A stretch of 64,000 bases of DNA from Pyxicephalus adspersus (lineage: Eukaryota > Chordata > Amphibia > Anura > Pyxicephalidae). The DNA lies in the NCBI RefSeq assembly GCF_032062135.1, contig NC_092863.1, positions 19,674,303 through 19,738,302 on the forward strand, read 5' to 3'. A model generated the notes under the pieces. That model saw nothing but the letters and a program-made list of their open reading frames with translations, made no database searches and was not told the origin of the DNA. This document shows positions 29,091 to 41,936 of the stretch, in pieces (the first letter of the stretch is position 1; the number at the start of each line of letters is the position of its first letter). The position numbers and the translations under genes are program-made.

Positions 29091-30658
29091 TAAACCCCAG
29101 TCAAGAACATCAACAAACATGTATTATTAGTAAATCCAATACCACTCTACCCATTGTACTGAGTTGCTTGTGCTTTGATTTTATCAGGAGGTTCCATTAG
29201 CTTTTCTATCCGGCCTGGTGATAAAGAAAAAAACTTTTTTAGGTTTTAATTTAACTTGTGAGATATTTTATCTGGTGAGTAGATCTTTTGCTATGAGTGT
29301 AGTTTTGTCACCAATTTCCACCTTTTCTAGAAATCAAAAGCTTCAACCTCTCAGCTACCTGCTGGCTGGTTGCTTGTGTAGACTCCAAAATACCCCCTGT
29401 TGCCCCCGTTTATTCTCTATTGAGCTGACATAACTGTTACATGTACCATCTCCTCCAAGGCAGAGGTTCATTGGCATGCTGACGCAGAAACTGCACAGAA
29501 ACCCCACTGCCCATGTGAACATAGCATTAGATTGACTAAATTTAAAACTTGTCTAGACTGTCATACGGGTCATTGGGTTGGGACAGGTCCCAGGTATTGG
29601 GAGGGTTAAGCCAGTAGCAGCAGAGGCATGTTAACAAGCATGGCCTGGGGTTTGTTTTTCACATTAGTTCCCTTGGCTGTTACCTTTGCTGTAGATGTGA
29701 TTCAGTTGACTGTAAAGCCACTCAATCACATCTACATCCAAAAGAAGTTTCTCACTCTCTACCTTGCTACATGTTTAGTATTTTTTTTTTTTACAGTGCT
29801 CAACATGAGACCAATTGGTACAGTGATTAAAGCAGGGTTTCCACCATATTGTGTTCTCCCCCATTCATATGAGTTCATATCCTCAATGTTAGTAAAACCT
29901 TGTGATTTTGTTTTAACTATATTGAAGTAATTGTGTTTGGTGTTTTTCCATTCTAAAGCTAAACTCTAGCCTTACATTCAGTCTTGCACTGTTGTACAGG
30001 GTCTTTTCCTGTACTGAGAATATTTAGTCTGATTTTACTGCATACAGTGTGTATTGGAGGTGGAAAAGGTTAGATAGAGAATAGCTAATTTCCTGGCCGA
30101 AGGACATTCTCTAGCCTTTTCCTTGCCAGCCTGTCTCCGGTCCATCCCTTTATTATATTGGGTTTCAGTGTATTGATAAATGCTTAGCCTCATATGTGGG
30201 AGTTACCTAAGGTGGTCTGCATGCAAATACAATCTGGCTATAAAAGTTCATTATTCGAGGCTGACACTCACCCACGAAGGCATTTTGATATTTGCATAAC
30301 TCCTACCAAGGGCCAACTCACTATGTGCACCAAGAATGAGGTTCTTGAGATAGGATTTGTAATGTTTGCATAAACGTATGTACATATCTCCATACCAATG
30401 CCACCCACAGATGATGTCACTTGATCTAAAATAAGGTATATAATTAAACAGGTTTTATTTGAAACTTTAATTAGCATGTTGTAATGGGGGGAGGAACCAG
30501 AGAAAACAAAATATAAATAAATATCTACATATATATCAACTATATCAATTTAAATGCTTACAGGTGCAGCACTAAGTCCTGGCAGCTTTAACATGTGTTA
30601 CTATAAAATGTATTCTCATGCAAATGTCATTGCTGCCCACTGTATATATATACAGTGT

Positions 30659-30996
30659 NNNNNNNNNNNNNNNNNNNNNNNNNNNNNNNNNNNNNNNNNN
30701 NNNNNNNNNNNNNNNNNNNNNNNNNNNNNNNNNNNNNNNNNNNNNNNNNNNNNNNNNNNNNNNNNNNNNNNNNNNNNNNNNNNNNNNNNNNNNNNNNNNN
30801 NNNNNNNNNNNNNNNNNNNNNNNNNNNNNNNNNNNNNNNNNNNNNNNNNNNNNNNNNNNNNNNNNNNNNNNNNNNNNNNNNNNNNNNNNNNNNNNNNNNN
30901 NNNNNNNNNNNNNNNNNNNNNNNNNNNNNNNNNNNNNNNNNNNNNNNNNNNNNNNNNNNNNNNNNNNNNNNNNNNNNNNNNNNNNNNNNNNNNNNN
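30659..30996. other. Assembly gap (338 N)
   Basis: A run of N bounded on the left by GTATATATATACAGTGT and on the right by TATATATAC. The flanks suggest a collapsed TA-rich simple repeat. The gap length may be an estimate. Confidence 0.98.
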
Positions 30997-31382
30997 TATA
31001 TACAAATCTAATGCTCAAAAAACAATGAACGATGATTTCTTGTAGGCAATGTACATTTTTGTTTTCAAATTCAGGTTAATATTTTTCACTTTATATACTT
31101 TATATTTAATATTTCTTTTTTCAACGTATTTGTTTGTTTTTTTAGAAAAATATATTTATTTTCTTACCGTCATTTCTTTTTAAGAGTATGGTGAATTGTA
31201 TTGTTACATATGTACCTTTTACCTTGCTGTTACTTACAATTGCTTCTACTTATGCTAGCTCTTTTCTTTTACCTAAAACATTCCAAGCCTCAATATTACA
31301 TTCCATAATGAAACAGACAAAGCCTAAAATGTACAAAAATCATTTCTATACGACGTATATAACACTCCATTCCCTACACAAT

Positions 31383-31606
31383 GGTCCTGATATATTAAAG
31401 CTCTCCAAGGCTGGAGAATTCACACGTTCATCAGTGAACCTGGGTGATCCAGCAAACCTGAAATGGATTTGGTTCAGGGTTGAAAACATTTCCTAACAAA
31501 CAGCAAAGTACTTTGGAGAATTCTATTCCAGGTTTGTTGGATCACCCAGGTTCACTGATGAAAAGTGTATCTTCTGCACCCTTGGAGAGCTTTAATAAAT
31601 CAAGTT
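31383..31606. mobile_element. Hairpin MITE, family H copy 3
   Basis: CTGATATATTAAAGCTCTCC at the left pairs with GGAGAGCTTTAATAAATCA at the right. The internal arms share CAGCAAACCTG and CAGGTTTGTTGG. Confidence 0.75.
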
Positions 31607-32167
31607 TAAAGGCAGGAAACAGTTTTCATCAAATTAGAATCCTTGGAGTCCTGTAGAGATCTCCTCTGTAGTGGATAGTTTTGTATGGGGGAACCAAACG
31701 TTTAGAGTAAGGAAACAGGAATTAACGTCACTGTCTTTAACATTTTGGTAGAAAAAAATGCATCCATATCTATGAAAGCCTCTGAATACTTTTTGGGGGA
31801 TTGCTATAAAGGTGCCAGGGGTATAAATGGGGGAGCTATGTCGCCAATCATAAAAAGGAAAATAATTTTTAAAAGCAGGCAAGCAAAAAAAAAGGCAAAA
31901 TACTGAAGAATAAAGCAACATTTATGTTATAATCCTCTGAATCCCTTGCTGCTCAGTGTCCTGTCATCCTGCATTGGTATTGCAGTTAAAGAGGGCTTTT
32001 CTAAGATTCTAAAAAGTTTTAGACACCCAAGGGCACCAGAAGAAAGTAAGGATGTAGGCACACTTAGTGATTGCCAGTGAACTGTGGTTGTGGCTAAACT
32101 CTGCTAACAATGGAGGGTGTTTAAACAGCATTGGTTACCCCCTGCACCTGAAGTAGTGGGACGCAAT

Positions 32168-32391
32168 GGGCCTGATTTATTAAAGCTCTCCAAGGCTGGA
32201 AAAGATACAATTTTCATCAGTGAAGCTGGCTGATCTAACAAACCTGGAATGGATCTGGTCCAGAAATTTAATCATTTGCTAACAAATAGCAAATGATTTT
32301 TAAGAAACCCATTCAAGGTTTTCTGGATCACCCAGCTTCACTGATGAAAGTGTATCTTCTCCAGCCTTGGTGCGCTTTAAAAAATCAGGCC
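32168..32391. mobile_element. Hairpin MITE, family H copy 4
   Basis: Complete copy: GGGCCTGATTTATTAAAGCT at the left, AAATCAGGCCC at the right. The central AAATGATTTTTAAGAAACCC loop region separates two approximately 90-nt arms. Confidence 0.8.
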
Positions 32392-33019
32392 CAATAAATA
32401 GAGAGGTGTTATGTTCCAAAAACATTTATAAAATAACAAACTATTGCATTCTTTAAGAACCTTCATATCCAAAAACTCCTTGAATACTTTTCCGATGTGG
32501 AATACCTAAATATAATGCACGCTTATACCTAAAATTACAATCTTTTTTTTTTTAAATAGATATAACTGTCTCAGAAAAAATAAACGTTTCACATGTATAC
32601 TTTTACTTTACCTTCTGTATCTTTTAGGGTATGCTTGTTGTATCTTTATCCTTTCTCATCTCTAAAAAAATATTTAAACATATAAAGAGTGCTTTAAAAA
32701 TATCAGAGCTGCTTGGCTATTTTTTTTGTATTGTATATTTACCAAACAACAGGGAAAGGGTAATACAATGGGTAACAAGAGCAGGACACAGCCCAGGGAA
32801 CAAACAATGACCTTGAGCAAAAAATAAATAGCATATAAGTATACACTCTATTCAAACAAGTTGTTTCCAAATCAAGTAAAGTACAAGTCATCCGGTATTA
32901 GTAAGAAATGATAAGGTAACATGTAGGTGTACACAGTCAGCCAAGATATACCATCCCAATATACAGTGAAGCACGGATGAAAACAGGTATTCACTGAAAG
33001 ATGATTAAATATACCACTC

Positions 33020-33400
33020 CATCCAATTTTTCATTTTCATTAAAAAAAATGAGAGTAAGACTAGAAAAGCGAAGACAGAGTGAAGAAGAAGGAAGGAGAC
33101 AAAAGGGAACAAACACTAAATAATATAGCTAAAGGGTGCAAAAGTGCTACTAAGACAGCTCCTAGACTCAGGTGTACCCAAAAGACCTTTGATGTTCTTC
33201 CAAGCTCTGGAATTCTGCAAATAAAATGTGTTGGCAAACAAGACTGGTGATGCAAGCTTCTAAGATCTTCCATCAGCAAAATATCAATCACCTTCCTGAT
33301 CCATAAACTGATCAGTGGAGGTGTAGTCTTCTTCCAATACAAAGTACAAAGCTGTAACTGCATTTTTCAGTTTGATCATAACAGATTTCAGAATTGTTTC
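33020..33400 (-). mobile_element. Possible L1/Tx1-type LINE ORF2 C-terminal fragment
   Basis: On the minus strand a frame reads LYWKKTTPPLISLWIRKVID followed by ILLMEDLRS, which resembles the conserved C-terminal tryptophan-rich segment of L1-type pol proteins. No RT motif is retained. Assignment is tentative. Confidence 0.4.
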
Positions 33401-33426
33401 AGAGGCATACTATTGTGTAGTAGGAA

Positions 33427-33580
33427 GAATTATTATTATTATAAACAGGATTTATATAGTGCCAACATATTAGGCAGCTTGGTACATTAAATAGGGGTTG
33501 CAAGTGACAGACTAATACAGACAGAGATACAGGAGGAGAGGACCCTGCCCCGAAGAGCTTACAATCTAGTAGGTGGGGAA
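33427..33580 (-). mobile_element. 5'-truncated L2 LINE 3' end
   Basis: Same terminal segment as 17412-17575, from ATTATTATTATAAACAGGAT to AGAGCTTACAATCTAGTAGG, with a slightly diverged TTAGGCAGCTTGGTACATTAA. Confidence 0.7.
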
Positions 33581-34184
33581 GAATGTAGTAGAAAGAAGTA
33601 ATCTGGTAAATTAATATCTGTATCTGATGCTCATATTTTGGAACATTGCTAAAAGATATGCAGCTTCTAGTTCTTATCTTCAGCCATGTGTTCCATATAT
33701 AAACAATTTGTGCAGATTAATCTTTTAGCAATATTAACTAATCTGATTGTTTTAGTTAAAAGCTGAAACCTGATTAGTTGCTAAGGATAATAATATTTAA
33801 CCTTTGCTCCGGCCTGCATATACCAGCCAGTGTTGGATGAAGCATAGCCGGGTAATGTACTTCCCTCCAGCTGTTGGGGTATTATTCACAGAATGTATTT
33901 CTAGCAGGTGGCTGACACCGAATGCTGGGACACCTGAACAGAAGTGCTGCCATCTTCCTGTGTAGCCTGCTCACTGTGACTATACTGTCTTTCCATTCAA
34001 GAAAAGTAAACAAACCTATAGGATCTTGACTTTCACCTTTATATACAGTACATGAGTGGGCTGTACAGAGAAACAGTTCTGATTTCTATTGTTATACACT
34101 TCTATGACACTCACCTGCTGAACTCTGTTACAATGTGACAGGTGTGTCCTACCCATAAATATTCATGTTTCAGTTCCTGTTCTC

Positions 34185-34570
34185 TCCTGTTTGTTGAGCT
34201 GGGAGGGTCAGGTTTAACCTTCACGGAGACGGAAAGAAACAGTGACACCTGTACCAGGCTAACCGAGACTCCTGTACCTGAAAAAAAAACTATACAGTCA
34301 CCACTATTCCTATAGGGACATTAGAAGATCTGAATCAACTGAAGACCTTGATACCTGGATAAAGTTAAAACATCAGGTGGCTAAAAGAAAAACAAGTCTG
34401 ACCGAAATAATTTTGGAATTAGAACACTTTTATTGACCAAGGTACTTCTGGTCTCCAGACCTAAACAAGGCGCCATACTGCTGAAGGATCTGAGATACAG
34501 CTGGGAGATATACAGATACCTGTATTCAAGGGAAGCACAAGGTTTTAGGGCAACAGAACATAAGGAAACA
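34185..34570 (+). other. PRR15L: Candidate PRR15L 5' UTR exon
   Basis: The PRR15L coding exon begins right after an acceptor at 39775, so an upstream non-coding exon must exist. A CATAAATATT TATA-like box lies near 34155, and a repeat-free stretch ends in GGAAACAG|GTAGGT, a good donor, at about 34570. No transcript evidence; other donors in 24-39.7 kb are possible. Confidence 0.25.
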
Positions 34571-37500
34571 GGTAGGTTTTAGATTATTTGTATCTTGATC
34601 TTTACAGTAAACTGTATAAAGAATTCAGGTTGGTCATTTCCTAATAATTCTCATGCTTTTATTATTTACGTGTGATTGTTTATTCATTTTATTTCTATAT
34701 ATAATACATCCTCTCTACTTCTGGCTGTAGCTTCTCTAAACAAAGTCTCTCATTCCCATTTGAATAATGCAGGTGCTGTGTATTACAACAGGTGTGCTCT
34801 GTTGTGGAAGTATTATAATTAGTGATAGTTGGCTGAAGGCCACCATAGTTGAGGTTCATCTATGAAACTACTGCCTGTGAATTTGCTGGTGTGTACTATT
34901 GGTTTTTAATTTTGATGTAAAATAATATGGACATTATTTATGTCCATAATTGTTTTAAACAAGGTCCTCTGGCACCCACGGCCCCACCCCTACTTTCACC
35001 CCCCCCAGCCAAGAAGGCTGTAGATTTCATCTCTGAATTTGCAGTGACCCAGCCAACGCAGAATATATTAATGATGCTTTTTCCAGTTAGACTAGTAATA
35101 TAGTATATATTACTATAGATATAAAGTGCTATTGGTATTTGCAAGTTTTTCTCTTTTTAACACCAAGATACCAAAAAGGAAAAGTATTTCCAAACAAAAT
35201 ATTGTTGCATTAGTTCATTTGAAATTTAGTGTATGTGGTTTTTAAATGTTGCATGACTGTTTAAAAACTAACAAAGACTGACCAAAAATGCAAACAAATT
35301 TCATGAACAGTAAAAAGACAGAATGAACAGAAAGCAGTAAATAAATATAAATAAATAGGGTGATGGGTGTAGAGAAAGGAAAGGTGTGTTTGTAGGTTTA
35401 TTTAGTGTAACATAGGCTTAATAGATGAATTTGATTTAAAAACTAAAGTTTATCTATCTGCATTTGCCAGACGTTGTTAAGCGGTGGTCCTTTATACCCA
35501 CTTGTAAATTCGAACCATGTCGGAGTTTGTCCTCAGTGATTGATTACGTTGAATAGACAACCAACTGCCAGATTCTGCAAGTAGTGCCTGATAATGTAAT
35601 GACAGATCTGTCTCGTGTTGGATTCTGCAAGTAGTGTATGAAAATGTAGTTTCTACTGCAAACACCTGACTGATCTATCTGTCTGGTGTTGTGGTAGATC
35701 AATGGCTGGCAGGCAATGCAACCATCTTGAACCTAGCTGCAAAACCATTTTTGTGAACAAACCTTTAGGCTAACTTCACACAGGTGTTTTACCTCTGTGG
35801 TTTACCACTGTCAAACAATCCTTAACTTTCCCAAAGTTCTCATTATTGAAATCAGAAATCAGAGCTTATGAAATTCTTTTTTGTGCAGTTGTTGCCTGCA
35901 GTGTTGTTTTTTGAGCATGCTTTGATCAACCTGCAACAGTGGTCTGCAGCTAAACTAATTACACAGATTTTAAAGAAACTTTTACAAGTGTTTTAACACA
36001 GTAGGAGACCATCCCATGATGGATTGCAGTCCATGCACATCAAAAGTAAAAAATGCAACTGCTGTAAATTGTAATGCTAGTAAATACTCCCACAACCACC
36101 TAGCAATTAAAAATGGTAACCTACTGTATGTATGGTAACTGTATAGTTGTCAATCATCAACCTAACTTACTTGGGAAATTCCTGCATAAAAAAAAAAAAA
36201 AAAATAGTTTCTTTGACAGCCACAGATTTCTGATTGCAGTCCAGCAGAAATTGTAGGTACAGTTGTTTTAGCAAAAACAAATTACTTTAAAAAACTAAGC
36301 CCACCTTATTTCCTGACTGGAGAATGTCCAGCATAATCTAGCACTTTGTACCCCAGCCTGACTGCACCTTTTATTCCTTTTTCATAGAGAATCAGCATGG
36401 TCTTATGGTCATTACCGAGCATGGCCTGCCTTGGAACCTCTACTTTTCCATACTTGGTGTATAGACCAAGACTTTTTGATATTTGCAAAACTCTATCCAA
36501 GAAACACCCCACCATTTTCTTTTTCATTTATGATTGTCAGGTGTCATGTTTACAATTTCCATAAATCTATATATCAATATAAATCATTTATAAGTTATTC
36601 CAAGATTCAAAAAACCTAAACCAACCAATCTGTATTTACATATTATCATACTGGGGCATTTAGAACAATACTTTTCTAGTTGATCGCTATGTATCAGAAT
36701 AGCCATTTGCCTAAAAAACTGGCATGTGAGTATTAGGAAACAGAATCGCTCGATGGTCAGATAGTGTCCCAAAAATCACGATCTTATCCAAAAGGCCAAG
36801 AAGCGATAGTGTCCCAAAAATCAAATAATTCTAAATATGAATATCAAGCTTTACTATAAAAAGTATAGTAGAAAACTTTGTCCTATCAGACATGATTTTG
36901 TCTCTTGCTCAAACATCTATCCAAATTAGGGTAAAAACTTTCACATTATCTAATTATATTTTAGGCTTTAGTTTTTTGGCATGTATAGCTAGCCAACTGT
37001 TGGGGAATAGCAAGCTTTAACGTGCATTGGAAGTTACTAGCTTACCAGTAATATTATCTTCTCAACCAATGTACAGGCTGCCCAAAACACTATATGAAAG
37101 TTTTATAAGAAAGCTCCAATGTGTTCCAATATGGCTACATCACTGTCATACATTTTACCATTAAACTAATTCTTAGGTGTACACAGGCATAAAATGGCAG
37201 TTGTAGCAAGGACGAATGCATAAAATGCCAATAATAACATTATGTATTCATAACAAAAAATTTGTTAAAATTTTGTTAAAATTTCAAAACAAAAAAACTT
37301 GTGTATGTTCATGAATTTCTTTTGATACCAGCCCTCTGTAACCTTATACACAACAGTACTTAGATGGGACCAGACAGGTTACAACTGTAAAGCAGTCAGG
37401 TTTTGATGTGCTGGCAGGATGCATATTGACTGGACTAGAAGGCAATCCAAATTGTGATGCTGATGTAAAAAGTTTGGGCCTAGTTATGTTGTATGCCGAG

Positions 37501-38428
37501 GGTTTCTAGATAACAAATTGACAGCAAAAATGTATAAATCCTTTTAGAAGATTTTTAGAATCTTTAGGTTTTAATTTACTTAAACTAAAAAAATAATATA
37601 TTCTGATATTAAATATATTTATTAGATTTGTATGCCTTTTGAACTTTTTTTCATTATATTTAACCAAGAAAAATCACATACAATCAGGCAATCCCAGATT
37701 AGTATTCCTTTTATACTTTTTAGGTAAGAAGCTGTAGCAAAGGGCTGATCTGCGGGAGACACTTGTGAACTGCAAAGATTCTCTATTCACTGCTGAGGTT
37801 ACTAATGGTCTCAAAAGAGTTTCATTTTGCTGGGTTTATTGTGAAATGAGTAAAGGATTCTAATTTCTAAAAACGGTTACAAATGTGATCATTATGTTGG
37901 AAATTAAATTCAAGCCTGTGGGGGTGTAACGTGTTGTATCCTTTAAGGAAAAGTAATTATAGGAAACAAATTATTTTATGGTAACAGTAACCAATTTAGT
38001 TACTGGCTGCTTGTAATGGCTAAATCCCATAATAACATAATTTGGAAATTCAGTTATGCAAAGAGTTATGTATTGCAATTTGCTATTTGATTAAATGATG
38101 ACTGTTTTTTTATGATAATTTTGAAAAATCAGGGATGGGCTCATGTAGATCTATATACATATTCTACAACAAAATCATATAGCACTACCAATAGGATTCA
38201 GCGAATCCTATGGAAAACTTTACCTATTTACCTAGTCCACATTGACGGACATTTAGGCACACTTTACTTTGTTTAAAGATACAAATCATAGCTCATATGT
38301 TTTCATTTTTTCCTTTACATGCTCACATATTTTTGCCTAAATAACAGGCATTTTTTAGGAGACTTAGTTTTGGTTAAAGGACCAAGAAGTTTTTCCTTTA
38401 CTTTTTGTCCTGTGGACACAAAAGCCAT

Positions 38429-38644
38429 CGGGCCTGATTTATTAAAGCTCTCCAAGGCTGGAGAGGATACAGTGAAGCTGGGTGATCCACCAAACCTAGA
38501 TTGGATCTGGTCCAGGATTCAAAACATTGGCTAGCAAATATCAAATGACTTTGAAGAAATCCATTTCAGGTTTGCTGGATCGCCCAGCTTCACTGATGAA
38601 AGTATATCTTTCCCAGCCTTGGAGAGCTTTAATAAATCAGGCCC
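38429..38644. mobile_element. Hairpin MITE, family H copy 5
   Basis: GGGCCTGATTTATTAAAGCT at the left and AGCTTTAATAAATCAGGCCC at the right are an exact inverted pair over these 20 bases, making this one of the least worn copies. Confidence 0.85.
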
Positions 38645-39440
38645 ATTAAGAAAAAAAAATTGAAAAAGATTATTCTCTTATGTATTATTTTCACAATGCG
38701 AAGATGTACTCTCCACCTCTTGTAAACATTCCTATTGGTGCTACAGACAGCGACAACGACGTGACAGGTTTCTATCATAGGAATTTAACTAACGTGGTTT
38801 GCTGACTTGACACTTGGTTGCTGAGCAAATTCTCTTATGGTTTGGCAAAAAGTGAAATTAATGCAAAAAAATAAGTGTGTTGAATGAATTACAAAGAACA
38901 TAAATTATTCCCACATAACTATATATATTCGCAGTTAGGTGAGTTCTGCTTAATGCATCATATGAACAGATTTTGCACTATAGTACTGGTATTAGATCCA
39001 GATTTTTTCCAGGCAGATCTCAAATACAAAAAAAAAGAGAAAACACTCAAAAATGTCCAGTTTGCTGGTCTGGTTGGCTTTTGCCTACCCAATTGTGAAC
39101 TGGATAGACACCAAGATTACCAATAATTTGTCATTTCCTGTCTATCATCTAAACAAGTAAGAAAGAAACATAAAGCAAATTGTTAGCTACCATACCATGA
39201 ACAACAAGGTCAACAGTTAAATGTAAATAAAAAAAAATATTTCCTAGAGTTCCTCCACTTGCTATCAATCAAAAGCTATTTGCAGTGTCACTGTTGATTA
39301 AAAATAAGTTAGTCAAATTGAAAAAAAATGGTAAACGTAGCCACGTCCATAATGGGTCAGACAGATAACCTAGCATGATCATTCCTTGGGTGAAGAAGAA
39401 AAGTTAACACACATGCCAGTTGATATCATCTGGACACAAT

Positions 39441-39631
39441 GGACCTGATTTATTAAGGTCCAGGAAGATTGACTGTCATGGGAGAACTTGGGTTATCCAG
39501 CAAACCTGAAATGGATCTGGTCCAGAACTGAAAACAGGTGTCAACAATAATCCATTTCAGGTTTTCTGATCACCCAAGTTCCCCCATGATAATCTATCTT
39601 TTCCAGGCTTAGAGCACTTTAATAAAGCAGG
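39441..39631. mobile_element. Hairpin MITE, family H, diverged copy 6
   Basis: GGACCTGATTTATTAAGG at the left and CACTTTAATAAAGCAGG at the right. The inner arms CCCATG...GGTTATCC/GATCACCC differ from the main type (GTCATGGGAGAACTTGG instead of ATCAGTGAAGCTGGG), a subfamily also hinted at by 47394-47482. Confidence 0.65.
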
Positions 39632-39790
39632 TAATTATATGGTGATCTTCCACTGCAGTCAGTCCAGAACATTAAAAGTGGTAATATTTAAACAGTTTCC
39701 TGAAATGTATGATTTCCTTTGTTCAATGTGGGACATTTTTTTATTTTGCAATAATCACAACCCTTTTCTTTCCAGCTGTTGCCCAGTTCG

Positions 39791-40081
39791 ATGGCCGAAA
39801 CTTCTCAAAGTTGGTGGAAGCTGACTTTTCTCAGGAAAAAGAAGTCCACCCCAAAGACTGTGTATGAATCAGTCATAGAGCATGCAGGCACAGACAGAGG
39901 ACCAGAGGGGAATCCGGAAGACAGCAACTACACAACACGCCTGGAGAAAATAGTAGATAAAAACACAAAGGGCAAACATGTCAAGGTGTCCAACTCTGGG
40001 CGGTTTAAGGAACGGAAAAAAATTCGTCCTTCACTTAATGAGACCCCTGGACTATGTCCTGAACCCCCACAAGGGCAATGA
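39791..40081 (+). CDS. PRR15L: PRR15L, proline-rich protein 15-like, single coding exon
   Basis: A 96-residue protein, similar to the human length of about 100. It starts MAETSQSWWKLTFLRKKKST, where WWKLTFLRKKKS is identical to the human N-terminus. It then carries TRLEKIVDKNTKGKHVKVSN and SGRFKERKKIR, the family's conserved core, and ends PEPPQGQ. The ATG at 39791 follows the splice acceptor CTTTCCAG (39775) by 15 bases of 5' UTR and is the first in-frame ATG. The molecular function of PRR15L is not established; the paralogue PRR15 is linked to epithelial growth arrest. Polyadenylation hexamers AATAAA lie at 40407-40412 and 40688-40693. It lies head-to-head with CDK5RAP3 and tail-to-tail with PNPO, as in human. 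Confidence 0.93.
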   Translation: MAETSQSWWKLTFLRKKKSTPKTVYESVIEHAGTDRGPEGNPEDSNYTTRLEKIVDKNTKGKHVKVSNSGRFKERKKIRPSLNETPGLCPEPPQGQ

Positions 40082-40710
40082 AGCTGCTGTAATGCTGAAT
40101 CATGGACAACATTCTATGGAATGCATAATGCTTCCAACCTGAACATTGCCACTGATTGTTTTATGAAGGCTTTAAGGGACAAAGAACCACCTGGGTCTAT
40201 CCTATGTTTACAGACACATTCAAATGTAAAGCGTTTGACCTTCGCAATCATGTGTATACAGCTAGATGTTGACATACTTGGCAATGTACTTCTATATTGA
40301 TATACGGTGTGGTTCCCATACTGGTCGATCCCTTCAATTAACTCTGCCTGATGCTGCAGGCCTAAGGGGTACATCCAATCCCCTGACCCACCAAGAAAAG
40401 GAACCCAATAAAATCTCAGGAAGTGACGTATTTTTTTAATACGTGCCACACATGCTTGAAGATGCGCAAGACATGTCTAAAAATTATTTTTATACAGGTA
40501 TTGGCATTAGTTGCTGTAAATTTGTCTTTAAAAACTACCTTGCATTATGTGCACAATGCAAGCTGTCTGCATACATGATTGGTATACGATTGGTGTAATT
40601 ATTATGTAATCAGATCTAACAAATTCTGAATTAAGAAGTATACAGTGATATGTGCTGTTCAGCCTCAATTTCCTCTAGTTTCAACACAATAAATGTACAT
40701 ATGTATTTTT
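40082..40710 (+). other. PRR15L: PRR15L 3' UTR
   Basis: Follows the TGA at 40079-40081 with no repeat, and has two AATAAA signals, at 40407 and 40688. The second is followed by a T-rich stretch near 40705. The true cleavage site is not visible from sequence. Confidence 0.6.
40688..40693 (+). terminator. Polyadenylation signal AATAAA for PRR15L
   Basis: Canonical hexamer in ACACAATAAATGTAC, about 610 bases after the stop, with a T-run downstream. The earlier hexamer at 40407 is an alternative. Confidence 0.45.
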
Positions 40711-41597
40711 TAACACAAAGCTAGATAGCAAGTCTGTGTCTTCCTTGAGTTGGAATTGTTACTGATGTCAGTTCCTCTGAAAATCTGAGGGATTCTGGGC
40801 TTGTGCTGAGTGAAACGAAGAAAAGAACACTCATAAAGTACCAGAAATGTTCGTTTTAGGAATACCTTGCTTCAAAGCAAAGCTCTTATTCTTCATTTAA
40901 CTGATTAACGAGTATACTGTGTCCTATAATACAGGGTTCCAAGATGGCAGCTGGAGTCCAAAATTACAACATATTTTTGGACAATAGCTGAAACAAATGA
41001 ACAAAAATAACCACAGATGCCTTTATCCACCTTTGTAAAAATCTTGTCTTGGAAAGTAATGCATTTCACAGGACACTCAGGTAAGTACAGGGTTGCTCAC
41101 TCAGCTTCAGGGTAGGCACAGCCAAGTTGCCAGTGGAACCTTATATAGGGAAAAGGATGGAACTTGTAGATTTCATATGCTGACAAAAGCCATCACCATA
41201 CAAGTCTCCTATATAAGAGTGCTATAAAAAACAGTTACTGTAAATGAACAAATAAATATGGGAGCTTCTTTACATGTCAAAGTAACTTGATATCTGTTTG
41301 CAGCTAAACAATACAATTTAATCTAGAACATGTCACCTCCCTGATGCTGTGAACATTGAAGGTACAGAACGTTCAAACTACTAATAAATAATCATTTTTC
41401 TAGGCCCTTCTTTCAGCTAGTGCCTAATATTCTGTATTGTTGGACATACTGATTTGGCTTTCAATTCTGCTTTACCTGTTTTTGTCTTTCCCATAACTTG
41501 CAGAAAGTTGATAACCAGTTATGTCTCATGGCATGACTGGTGAAGGTACCAAATTTAAGGTGATAAACCACATTTTATTAAATAGTGTTACATAGAC

Positions 41598-41936
41598 CAG
41601 AGGTCCCCAGACCCCGGTCGGCCGCGGCTCTGGCCGGTGCACCCACCAGCGGGGCCAGGAGAAAGACCCTGCTTGGGGGGGGAAACCGGCCACACCTGAG
41701 GACCACGTCTCCCAGAGACATCGCAGGCTTAAGGGCGGTTTGGGTGGGTTGTCCCTCTGAACACAACCTGCCCACTCTCCCATCGCAGGTCTGAGCCTGC
41801 CTGAATGGGCAGTTCTGGCATCATGACCTCACTCTGGGGGGAAGTTTCTTTCCCCTTTGAGTGACACATGGCTCCCCACGCATGCACGTGTGGAGTTCGT
41901 ACATTTAGTGGTCCTGCAAACAGTTGGGGACCACTG
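41598..41936 (-). mobile_element. hAT-type MITE, family C copy 2, with perfect 8-bp duplication
   Basis: Flanked by ACATAGAC at 41590-41597 and 41937-41944. Ends CAGAGGTCCCCAGACC and AGTTGGGGACCACTG. The interior carries CCTGCCCACTCTCCCATCGC and TTTCCCCTTTGAGTGACAC in the opposite order to the 11009 element, so it is the same family in reverse orientation. Confidence 0.85.

Noticed and set aside
29628..29930. 100-codon hydrophobic plus-strand frame (opens at a non-ATG codon)
   Set aside because: Hydrophobic composition follows from T-rich DNA, no recognisable family and no ATG at its start.
40114..40449. 111-codon minus-strand frame
   Set aside because: Antisense to the PRR15L 3' UTR and without family resemblance.
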